From positions 1 to 28,973 of the IMG/VR virus record IMGVR_UViG_3300021197_000586: a stretch of DNA of 28,973 nt. One strand, written 5' to 3'. The translations under genes were made by a program, and so were the position numbers. The notes under the pieces are model-generated. The model saw nothing but the letters and a program-made list of their open reading frames with translations. It was not told the DNA's origin and searched no databases. Origin of the DNA: a virus. This document shows, piece by piece, positions 1 through 8,543 of the stretch (position 1 is the first letter of the stretch; every line of letters starts with the position of its first letter).

Positions 1-3000
1 TAGTATTCATTGCTTAAGAAGTTTACAGTTTTGTCAGCAAACTCTACAGCTTCTGGACCTATGATACTTTTAATATTCTCTATAACCTCAGGAGTTATAC
101 CTTGAGCTTCAAGCTTCTGTCTTTGAACATCATTCAAGCTAAGTGCATATATACGCATGAGTTCATCTGCATTAAACATGTCTGTATACTCTCGGCCAGT
201 ATCACTACGCTTTAATTTTAAAACATGAACACCACTATTTAGTTTGCGATATATTTGTTTTACTCCCTTGGTTATACCAGGGATTGTGTTTGCTATAGCA
301 TCAAGCTTTCCTTGAGTTTGGAACACACCTGCATTGTTGAGGTCATCCATTCTGTTTAAAGCATCATAAACATTCTTGGTAAAAAAGTTTTTACCCTGAG
401 TCACCCTATCCAATACATTACTTAATGTGCCTAAGTGCTGGAACATTTGCTTCATGTTCTGAATAAATTCTCTGGCCGTACTAAATGCCATTCTCTCACC
501 CAGTTCTCTAAAAGCTTTACCTATCTCAAAATTTCTGAAGTGAGAAAGTATTTCATTCTTTCTGGCGTTACGTTCATTTTTATTTAAAACATTTCCATCA
601 GCATCAAACAGCATAGGATTAGTGTCCTTAATCTGAGCATCAGCTTCCTTTTTCATCTTCTTGTTTGCTTCTACTCTGGCGAGTCTTCTAGATTTAAAGG
701 TAGCAATTGATTCAGCTCTAACATCTTTTAGCTGCTGCATTAAGTCTTGAACTTCTTCCAAGCTCATGTTAGATACATCACCAAAGGTATCAAAAGCTAG
801 AGCCTGATTAACTTTAGCTTGCTCTTTCTGAGTTAGCTTCTGTCCATCTTGTTGTTTCTCTATAAGATTGCTTATCTCTGAGCTCTCATTCTGCAGGTCC
901 TCCTGTATTTTGTTAAGGGTATCTACATCAGCTGTAAGTATCTGCTTAACTGCTTTGAAGTATGCTGTACCCTCTCGACTTAAACCTTTAGCTCTACGCT
1001 TACCAGACTTAGTGAATGCAGTCATAGCTTTTGCTTTGACCAACTTAAGCATGTCTTTGATAACAGCTTTCTTCATCTTGGCTTTCTGTTGGTCTACAAT
1101 CTTCATCACATACTCAGTATCTGCCTGGAATGTATCCACTGTAGACTTTGTAACACGTGATATAAGCTTGTTTATTTGAGCTTGAGTATACATCTTAGAC
1201 TTTGGTAAAGCCTTTCTTATATAGTTTCTTAATTGTATCTGTGCGGCCTTTAGATTCTGGCTGTTTATTTTACGCTGTCTTAGATTGTTTTTAATCGCAG
1301 CTATTTCTTTTTGTACAGCAACATTAGAACGTGTGTTCAATGTCTTGTCAAAGTCTACTAGAATCTCCATCTGAGTTTGTTCTGGCTGAGCTTTGTAGAT
1401 TGGATTCTCTTTAATTAAATCCATTGCCTTTTGTCTCACCTCAGATAATGTTGTCTCTGGTGTAGCAAACTTAGATAAGCTATCTCTCACTTCTTTAAAC
1501 AACTTCATACCCTGGCTAACACCACCCTCTACTCTACCAAATGCTTCTGGCAGTTGTGTAAATGCATCAACATTAACTTCCATAGCAGCGTTTATATCAG
1601 CAACTTTAAAACCTCTGTCTTTTAAGACTTCCTTAATGGACGCATCTGAGAATCCATTCTGTCTTCCTTTATCTATGATAGCACCCATTGAATCTGTCTT
1701 ACTAAATGCAGCATCAGGATTCTTAAGTTTTTTCTTCTGAGCTTTAGAGAGGTTTATTTCTTTACCAGCAAAAATGTCAGCAAGTGCAGTTCCAAGGAAT
1801 GTATCTAGATTCATATCCTGAACTTCTTCAGCCGTCAAATCTTTTGACATTTTAAATTGAGACTTGATGTAATTCCACATACCTAGAAGCCATTGAGTAA
1901 ACTTACTCTTCACTGCTCCATCAGCTATAGTCTGTCCTTTGTTTCCAATAAGGATAGCCATAGTTTCGTTTGCAGCTTTAACTTTGTCTCCGTTGAAGTT
2001 CTTAAGTTGCTTCTTATATTCTTCTGTTTGTTCTATAAGTTTTACACCTTGTGCATATATAGCTTTTCCTTTCTTTGTAGTCTGTAAGTAGTCAGTCCAC
2101 ACGTGACCCATCTCATGAATAGATGTGTTAAATAAAGCAGATTGAGAATTATGTACATCTGGATTTATATATATATCACCATTAACAGTAACACCATATA
2201 TAACCTCATCACCTTTAAGATATTTTTTAACACCCTCAGACTCCATAACATTATTAAATGTTGAGCTCTCAGTGGATATAGTGACAGATGGAAATGCAAT
2301 ATTCATAAACGCATTTAGCTTAGCGACATTATCCAGGTTGGTTTGCGCTAGTGCTCCCTCAAATTCGAGTCCAGGTAAACCATATTGCACTCCTAATTTT
2401 TGCGTCAATATAGTTCCAACACTAGCTGGAGCAAGCTCACCCTCAACTAATTGCCCTTTACTTTTTTCTGCTTTTGTTTTTGTTACTCTATCTTGTTTTG
2501 TTTCAGCTGATGTTAATCCAGCCATAGCTAATCTATAAGCTTCTGGATAAGTTTCTACTAGTGAAACAGGCTGCTCTAATATCCCTATGGTTTTTCCTTT
2601 AGGACCAAAAGGATAATTAGGGTGATTTGTTTCTATAACATCATCAACTGTTACATCAACCGCCTGTAATGCTATTATACTTCTCTGTGGCACATTAGCT
2701 AGTTGAGGCTCAGTAATAAGGTCTGTAATTTCCTGTATATGAGTTAAGCTAGCAGTCTCTGTGCTAGCCTCCATACCCTCTAATAAAGCAAGCACAACAG
2801 GCTTACCGCTTTTAGCTGGCATAGTTACCTTTTTCTTTGGTGCACCAGCTCTACGAACTGAACCAGTAGTAATTCTTTTACCCAGTAATTCTCTTGTGGG
2901 TATATTTAATTGAGACAGAAACTCTGCGTTTAATATTTGTTCTATTGAACTCATATCTTTCATAGCTTCTATCACATTCTCTATGTTTGTTATTTCTTCT

Positions 3001-6000
3001 TGATACTTTTTTAAAGTCGTATCAGTACCCTGACCTTTTTTAATTGACTCTGCTCTTCTATTTGCAATATTTTGTAGGTCTTGTCTTAAAACATCTAAAG
3101 CTTTTACTTTGTTTTTTTCAGGCACTTTAGACAAGTTGTCTTTTAGCACTCTAAAAACAGCTTCATTTGAAGCTATAGAGCCCTCACCCATCTTAACAAT
3201 ATTCATAGGAACATGTCCATTAAATTCTGGATTGTCTTTCCAGAACTTATCAAACAATTCTTTGTTATCGTTGTATACTTTTTTAGCTTTGTCTAATAGT
3301 TTCTGGGCTTCCTCTTTTGTGGTGCTAGCCCACGCAGCGTTCTCATTTCCTATTGTACCAGTAAATCCTAAGCCACCTCTTAAATTATCTATGGTATTAC
3401 CAGTTAAAACATTTACAGCGTTACCTGTAGTAAGCTGGTCTGATATATTAAATATAGCAGGTATACCATTAATTACCTCTAAGGTTTTTATTGATGGAAG
3501 CTTTCTGTCTGTTCTGCTATTGAGTTCGTTAACATCAATAGTGCCCTCAGGCTCTACCACAAGATTGGTAGACACGTTTCCTGACTGTGTTTCGTTGATT
3601 GCCTTAGTGACTGCATCTACTTCACCTTTTATAGGGGTAAATGAATCGTCTTCTTTCTTTCTGAAGTCTACCTTAGTATCGTCTAAGGAGGTTTTTAAAT
3701 CAGCAACCTCTTCAGCTAGAGCTATACCCTCAGGAGTTTCTTCAGGTAATAAACTAAACTCTTCAGGAAGAAGCATTACTTTTTGCTCAGCAAAATCCAT
3801 AGTTGCATAAGCCTCTTTTACCTTGGCCTCTGCTTCATCAAACTTACCTTGCTTTCTTAATGCTCTAGCTTCATCTCTTAATTTAAAAGCTTTTTCATTA
3901 ACCCCAGAGAAATTAACATAAGAGTTCTGACCTCTAGTCTCAGTTGTCATAGCTCTTCTAGCTAAAGGAGAATACATTCTAGAGTGAACGTCCCATGCGT
4001 TTTCTTCACCTATAGGGCCAAAGCTGTTACCCTCTTTAGAGTGTCCAAAAAAGTCATGAACAAACCTAAACACATCATTAACTAAAAGGGGTTTACCATT
4101 TTTGTCTTTAAATTTTGTGGGAGCTAACATAGGATTGGTCGCTCTATCTGCATCTGTAATACCAGCATCACCAAAACCCTCTTCAGTTGAGAACACTCTC
4201 ATGTTCTTATTGTCTCTAAGGTCTGAAATCATATCAGAAGAGCTCTTATACTCTGTGTCGCTTAGCTCTATTACATATCCATCAGACAATATATCTTCAT
4301 ACTGAGCTATAGTTTCATCTACTAAAGCCTTGTAAGCTGCCTGTACTTCAGGGTCATCAGGGTTTGATTCTTGTTTTTCGTATGCGTCTGATATTCTTTT
4401 TGAACGTTCTTCGTCTAACTTTGTTATTCTCTTACCCTTTGGCGTATCAATTCCAGTTCTTTCTTTAACTCTATTCGCAATTTCTGTCGCTGCCTGTAAG
4501 GGCTGACTAAAGAGTCTGTTTCCTGCTGGGACTTCTGTAGTTGTTTCTTCACTTGTTTTTTCATTTGTCTTTGCAATATTACGTTGTTTTTTTCTAACTT
4601 TAAAAAGTCTTTGTGCTTCTTTTACATTATTAAAACTTTCTTGTCTTAACTCAAGAGCTTCCTGTTCAGTTATCTCACCATCTTCCATGGCTCGTGTAAC
4701 AGCTTTCATCTTCTCTCTTCTTTGAGCACCTATGTCATTATAATCTTCTGACACTTCAATAGATGACAAAGGATTAGTACCAACAACTTGTGGCACTTCT
4801 ACTTCCTGCGTTTCGGTGGTCTCAACCCCTGGGGTTTCTATACCTAGTTTTTGTTTCTGGTCAGAAGTTAATTGTGCTATTTTCTTAGGTTTGTTTACTT
4901 CAGTACCACTTCTCTCTGATGTTTTTTCAAAGACCTCTTCACCAGGTGCATAAATAAATTCCACTTGCTGTTCAGCGGTTATTCCATCTCTAACAACTAT
5001 ATCATTGTCTGCAAGTTTTTCAAAAAATCCACCTGTGTCTTCAATAAGCTCTCCATTTGAATCAAACTTTTTAACTCTTGCACCTGTACCAAAGGAGCCA
5101 TCTAAGTATGTTTTTACAATTACCTCTTGTCTACTACCATCTTCATCGGTTATAGTAAATGTTTCTTCTTTTAAAACAACTTGGTCATCTTGAAACTTTT
5201 TAGTTTCTACTTCTTGCGTTTCGGTGGTCTCAACCCCTGGGGTTTCTTCGAGTGATACTTCTGTTCCCACTCCTGTGCCAATTGTGGCTTGTTGGCGTGC
5301 ATCCACGCTCTCTGTTTCTGGCTTTTGAACGGCATTTATTTTATCATTTAATTGGTTAGCAACTTCTTCATCATTAACAACCTTACCATTGAACTTAGTC
5401 AACTCACGAACACTCATTTTACCAAGCTTCTTTAAGAACTCTTGCTTGGTGTAACTCTTTCCGTCAATTACATACTGAGATAGACCAGCTCTAACATCAC
5501 CAACCTCTACGCCTGGTGAGAATATAGCTTCTATCTTTGCTCTCTTGTTGTCTGGAGCTAATGATTTGTTTTCTATAAGATATGCAATCTCTGCATTTAT
5601 ATCTTTTATCTTCTGACTAAACACTTCTTTACGATTAGTGTCTGCAGTATATTCTTCTTTGGCCGCTAACAATTCCATTAGTCTAGCCTTAACTCTTTTA
5701 TTCTTAGGTCTGTTTTTACTTCTTCCAAAATCCAGCATATTATCTGCATCTTTAGATAGGCCTAAGTTTTTTTGTATTCGCTGTCCTTGGTCTTCGTTAA
5801 TCTTACCAAGCGAAAGCATGTTATTTGTCCACGCAGATATTCTTGTGTCTGATTCTTTCTCGTTAACAATAAAGTTTATATCTGTAAGCTTAGAAGCAAG
5901 CTCTATGTTAGACATATTACGTGCATCTATTAGCTTGTTAACAGCCATCATACTGGCGTTGTTACCAAAACCACCGATACCCTCAGCTGCAATTTCTTTC

Positions 6001-8534
6001 CAATCTAAGTCATCACCGACTGCAACTTGAGCTGCTGCTTCACCAGCCATCTCACCAATAGGGTCAAAGATAGCACGTTCAGCTAATTGCGATGCAATTT
6101 TTTTAGTTCTTGTTGCTGTCTTACCTACCTTAAAAACTCTACCAGCTAATCCTGCAGTGATGTAATCAACTAAAGCAATTGGAATACCACGCTTTAAACC
6201 ACGTTCTTTTGCTAACGCCCATACATCAGCATCTTGCATAGCTAGCTCAACGTCCTTAGCGTTAAGAACATCATAACCCTCGGACTCCATGGCTGCAAAA
6301 TATTCATTAGTATATTCCATGGCTAATGCTGTTAAAGCCATTCCTGCCTTTAATCCCTCTTTACCACCAGCAATTGCGCCACCAAGTGTACCAGCTCCTG
6401 GAACAACACTCCCTACTGCTGCTCCTGTTCCTGCACCAACCGCTGTAGAACCTACAACTATTTCTAATCCATAAGGCAACATCATTCCTATAGAGTTTGC
6501 AGCCAAAGACAATGCTAATTCTCTAGGGTTTCTTAAAAAAGCGTCTAAGCTTTCTCTAAATCCTTTAGCTCTGTTCCATCTAGATAGTGCTCTTGAATCT
6601 TTTTTGCCTCTGTTTTTAGTTTTTAAAGCTACTATCATTTCAGCAGCTTTTTTTCTATCCTCTGGATTATCAAGGTCTAGCGATTGAAAATCAAAAGGCA
6701 TACCTGTAGATAACTGAAGTATTACTTCAGCGGCATTACCATCATTAAGACCTTTCTGTAGCTCATTCATTACTGCAGACATACCTGTCTCGAACTCACC
6801 CATAATACTTTTGTCATACTTAGCACTATAGAAAGTTTTAGCTGACTCATATATGTTTGCTGCATGTTGTTTCTCTGCATTGAGCGATGCGACCTGAACT
6901 TTGAAGCTGTCTAGTAATGCAGCTTCTCTCTCTGTTTCTGGTTTTACGTCCGTTAAATTTTTTAGTTCAACACCGAAAGTTTCTAGTGCTTCAACTTCCA
7001 ACGCTTCCTCAAAAGCTTTGGCTTGATAGTTTGTAATTGATGCGTCTTTAGCTAATGCTGAATATTTTTTCTGTAATAGCAAGTCATATTTTTCTCTCAA
7101 GTCTATTTTTTCTGTGGTGTTAACCTCAGAATATAAATCATCTTCTATTTTTTTAAGCTCTGCTAGAACCTCATCAGTATCATCTCTTAAAATACCATTA
7201 ACATACAGACCACCATAAAGTTTCTTTTGCTCTGGAGTTAGCTCTTCAATAAAATCATCTCCAAAATCTGCAACCTGAGATTCTATAAAATCTATTTTAT
7301 CTCTTACTTCTAAATACTTATCATATTTTGCTTGCTCAGTTTTAAAGTTTAGGCCAGTGATTGAGTATAATTGTTTGCCTACGGCATCTGTCGAGTGTGT
7401 GTCTTTCCACTCACCCTCTGCAAATCTTTGTGCTTCTTCTTCTGTATCAAACTGAAAAACCTCACCTCTTTCTTCAGCTACTTTTTTTGCTTCCTCAAAA
7501 TCTAACCTCATCCAGTCATTAGGATTCGTTCCGTAGAACTCAGGATTTTTTGGGAATAAAGTTGGAATAGCATAATGCTTTCCATCTTCCTCATAAGATG
7601 TCATCAAGACAGTAGAGGCAGTTCCATCAGCATTTATTAGCCCTACTCTTCGTAGCTGTTGAGCTTTTAAAGATTTACCCTCGAAGTCTAAGACTTCATT
7701 TGTTTCAAACTCTTCAAGAGCATGTTGCGATAAAAAGTTTTTTAGCTTTTGAGATTCTAATATCTCTGCGTCTGTGGTAAAAAGGCCGAGGTCAATTGTT
7801 TCTGTAGCTGAACCATCAAAATTAGTGACAACCAACGCATCACTCATCCCAGTTGCTCCAGTTGGTGTTAAATCAGCCATAGCTAATCTAAAAGAAAAAC
7901 CATACTTCTGAAACTTCTTATTTAAAACAGGGACAACAGAGTCTTCGTCTTGAGCAATAAGGTCAGCAGTAACAATTGATAAATCATTTTGAAACTCTTC
8001 ACTTTGTTGTAGTAATGTTTGGTTTATTTTTTGCTGCTCTAACTGAGCTTCTTGGTCTAGCTTTTCTTGAGTTTTAAAAGCTTCCATGTCCAGTTTACGC
8101 TGAGCATCAAAAGCCTCTTTAGCTTCTTTTTCTTGAGCTACTTGAACAGGGTCTCTAAACTTTGGCTGTGCAACTCTTGTTTGGTCTACCGCTTGTACTG
8201 GAGGTTGCTCTCGTAAATCAACATCGTCTTCTTGAATATTGTACTTAGTCTTGAATCGCTCCAATAAACCAACTTCCGAATCTGAGTCCGAAGCGTCTTT
8301 TTTTTTTACTTCAACTTCATCTTCAACAAGCGATTCTGTTTTAAGTTCAGGGGACTTGTACTTCAACAAAAACTCTTCTTTTGTTTTGGTATATAAACCA
8401 TCTCTAGATACCACTCCAAACACTTGGTCTTTGTACGCATCACTTCCATTATACTTCTGCACAAACTCATCGTAAGAATTAGTGTAATATCCCTCTCTTA
8501 CTAGAGTATCATAAAGTTTTTTTAATTCCTCCAT
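1..8534 (-). CDS. Giant multi-domain virion protein (polyvalent/ejected type), 3' end outside window
   Basis: An uninterrupted frame of at least 2844 codons begins at ATG 8534 and is still open at the window edge; I checked the frame at about a dozen places. Visible parts in order: two tandem 31-residue repeats (about 7-59); a charged, Gln-rich helical stretch (about 120-200); a domain with ADGTAS and IPTLFP (about 295-375) of a type seen in phage virion proteins; a Gly/Ala-rich hydrophobic segment (about 672-745); acidic linkers carrying a duplicated ETPGVETTETQEVE peptide (about 1097-1110 and 1233-1246); a domain with HDFFGH (1493-1498), GEENAW and TTETRGQNS (about 1365-1590); a second conserved-looking domain ending near NHPNYPFGPKG (about 1715-1985); a zincin-like site HEMGH (2140-2144) with Glu2190; long Lys-rich helices; and a final region ending FLSNEY. 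I infer an internal virion protein delivered into the host. It starts 9 bases after the 631-aa gene. No polymerase motif is seen in the visible part. Confidence 0.85.
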   Translation of the reverse strand, partial: MEELKKLYDTLVREGYYTNSYDEFVQKYNGSDAYKDQVFGVVSRDGLYTKTKEEFLLKYKSPELKTESLVEDEVEVKKKDASDSDSEVGLLERFKTKYNIQEDDVDLREQPPVQAVDQTRVAQPKFRDPVQVAQEKEAKEAFDAQRKLDMEAFKTQEKLDQEAQLEQQKINQTLLQQSEEFQNDLSIVTADLIAQDEDSVVPVLNKKFQKYGFSFRLAMADLTPTGATGMSDALVVTNFDGSATETIDLGLFTTDAEILESQKLKNFLSQHALEEFETNEVLDFEGKSLKAQQLRRVGLINADGTASTVLMTSYEEDGKHYAIPTLFPKNPEFYGTNPNDWMRLDFEEAKKVAEERGEVFQFDTEEEAQRFAEGEWKDTHSTDAVGKQLYSITGLNFKTEQAKYDKYLEVRDKIDFIESQVADFGDDFIEELTPEQKKLYGGLYVNGILRDDTDEVLAELKKIEDDLYSEVNTTEKIDLREKYDLLLQKKYSALAKDASITNYQAKAFEEALEVEALETFGVELKNLTDVKPETEREAALLDSFKVQVASLNAEKQHAANIYESAKTFYSAKYDKSIMGEFETGMSAVMNELQKGLNDGNAAEVILQLSTGMPFDFQSLDLDNPEDRKKAAEMIVALKTKNRGKKDSRALSRWNRAKGFRESLDAFLRNPRELALSLAANSIGMMLPYGLEIVVGSTAVGAGTGAAVGSVVPGAGTLGGAIAGGKEGLKAGMALTALAMEYTNEYFAAMESEGYDVLNAKDVELAMQDADVWALAKERGLKRGIPIALVDYITAGLAGRVFKVGKTATRTKKIASQLAERAIFDPIGEMAGEAAAQVAVGDDLDWKEIAAEGIGGFGNNASMMAVNKLIDARNMSNIELASKLTDINFIVNEKESDTRISAWTNNMLSLGKINEDQGQRIQKNLGLSKDADNMLDFGRSKNRPKNKRVKARLMELLAAKEEYTADTNRKEVFSQKIKDINAEIAYLIENKSLAPDNKRAKIEAIFSPGVEVGDVRAGLSQYVIDGKSYTKQEFLKKLGKMSVRELTKFNGKVVNDEEVANQLNDKINAVQKPETESVDARQQATIGTGVGTEVSLEETPGVETTETQEVETKKFQDDQVVLKEETFTITDEDGSRQEVIVKTYLDGSFGTGARVKKFDSNGELIEDTGGFFEKLADNDIVVRDGITAEQQVEFIYAPGEEVFEKTSERSGTEVNKPKKIAQLTSDQKQKLGIETPGVETTETQEVEVPQVVGTNPLSSIEVSEDYNDIGAQRREKMKAVTRAMEDGEITEQEALELRQESFNNVKEAQRLFKVRKKQRNIAKTNEKTSEETTTEVPAGNRLFSQPLQAATEIANRVKERTGIDTPKGKRITKLDEERSKRISDAYEKQESNPDDPEVQAAYKALVDETIAQYEDILSDGYVIELSDTEYKSSSDMISDLRDNKNMRVFSTEEGFGDAGITDADRATNPMLAPTKFKDKNGKPLLVNDVFRFVHDFFGHSKEGNSFGPIGEENAWDVHSRMYSPLARRAMTTETRGQNSYVNFSGVNEKAFKLRDEARALRKQGKFDEAEAKVKEAYATMDFAEQKVMLLPEEFSLLPEETPEGIALAEEVADLKTSLDDTKVDFRKKEDDSFTPIKGEVDAVTKAINETQSGNVSTNLVVEPEGTIDVNELNSRTDRKLPSIKTLEVINGIPAIFNISDQLTTGNAVNVLTGNTIDNLRGGLGFTGTIGNENAAWASTTKEEAQKLLDKAKKVYNDNKELFDKFWKDNPEFNGHVPMNIVKMGEGSIASNEAVFRVLKDNLSKVPEKNKVKALDVLRQDLQNIANRRAESIKKGQGTDTTLKKYQEEITNIENVIEAMKDMSSIEQILNAEFLSQLNIPTRELLGKRITTGSVRRAGAPKKKVTMPAKSGKPVVLALLEGMEASTETASLTHIQEITDLITEPQLANVPQRSIIALQAVDVTVDDVIETNHPNYPFGPKGKTIGILEQPVSLVETYPEAYRLAMAGLTSAETKQDRVTKTKAEKSKGQLVEGELAPASVGTILTQKLGVQYGLPGLEFEGALAQTNLDNVAKLNAFMNIAFPSVTISTESSTFNNVMESEGVKKYLKGDEVIYGVTVNGDIYINPDVHNSQSALFNTSIHEMGHVWTDYLQTTKKGKAIYAQGVKLIEQTEEYKKQLKNFNGDKVKAANETMAILIGNKGQTIADGAVKSKFTQWLLGMWNYIKSQFKMSKDLTAEEVQDMNLDTFLGTALADIFAGKEINLSKAQKKKLKNPDAAFSKTDSMGAIIDKGRQNGFSDASIKEVLKDRGFKVADINAAMEVNVDAFTQLPEAFGRVEGGVSQGMKLFKEVRDSLSKFATPETTLSEVRQKAMDLIKENPIYKAQPEQTQMEILVDFDKTLNTRSNVAVQKEIAAIKNNLRQRKINSQNLKAAQIQLRNYIRKALPKSKMYTQAQINKLISRVTKSTVDTFQADTEYVMKIVDQQKAKMKKAVIKDMLKLVKAKAMTAFTKSGKRRAKGLSREGTAYFKAVKQILTADVDTLNKIQEDLQNESSEISNLIEKQQDGQKLTQKEQAKVNQALAFDTFGDVSNMSLEEVQDLMQQLKDVRAESIATFKSRRLARVEANKKMKKEADAQIKDTNPMLFDADGNVLNKNERNARKNEILSHFRNFEIGKAFRELGERMAFSTAREFIQNMKQMFQHLGTLSNVLDRVTQGKNFFTKNVYDALNRMDDLNNAGVFQTQGKLDAIANTIPGITKGVKQIYRKLNSGVHVLKLKRSDTGREYTDMFNADELMRIYALSLNDVQRQKLEAQGITPEVIENIKSIIGPEAVEFADKTVNFLSNEY
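4797..4839 (-). repeat. 43-nt direct repeat, copy 2, inside the giant gene
   Basis: This copy matches 5205-5247 with one mismatch (c at 4806 against t at 5214), and its last 33 bases are identical. The two copies lie 408 bases apart, a multiple of three, so both encode the peptide ETPGVETTETQEVE in the giant protein. The retained DNA identity suggests a recent duplication or pressure to keep the sequence. Confidence 0.9.
5205..5247 (-). repeat. 43-nt direct repeat, copy 1, inside the giant gene
   Basis: This is the partner of 4797-4839. The two copies bracket about 120 residues that include a beta-rich stretch around TYLDGSFGTGARVKKFDSN. Recombination between them would delete exactly 136 codons in frame. 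Confidence 0.9.
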
Positions 8535-8543
8535 AGATGTTTA

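Noticed and set aside
868-1179. A 103-codon plus-strand frame with a hydrophobic, membrane-like product
   Set aside because: It is antisense to a Lys/Ala/Gln-rich helical part of the giant gene; the hydrophobicity follows from the complementary codons.
3109-3810. A 233-codon plus-strand frame
   Set aside because: It lies wholly antisense to the giant minus-strand gene, is Ser/Leu/Phe-rich as expected of a shadow of Lys/Glu-rich coding DNA, and shows no domain pattern.
5638-6030. A 130-codon plus-strand frame
   Set aside because: It is fully inside the giant gene on the opposite strand, and its composition is that of an antisense shadow.
1-8534. Idea that the giant protein is a virion RNA polymerase, as in other crAss-like phages
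   Set aside because: I looked for a DxDxD-type catalytic loop and other polymerase signatures in the translated frame and saw none. The unseen C-terminal part could still contain one.
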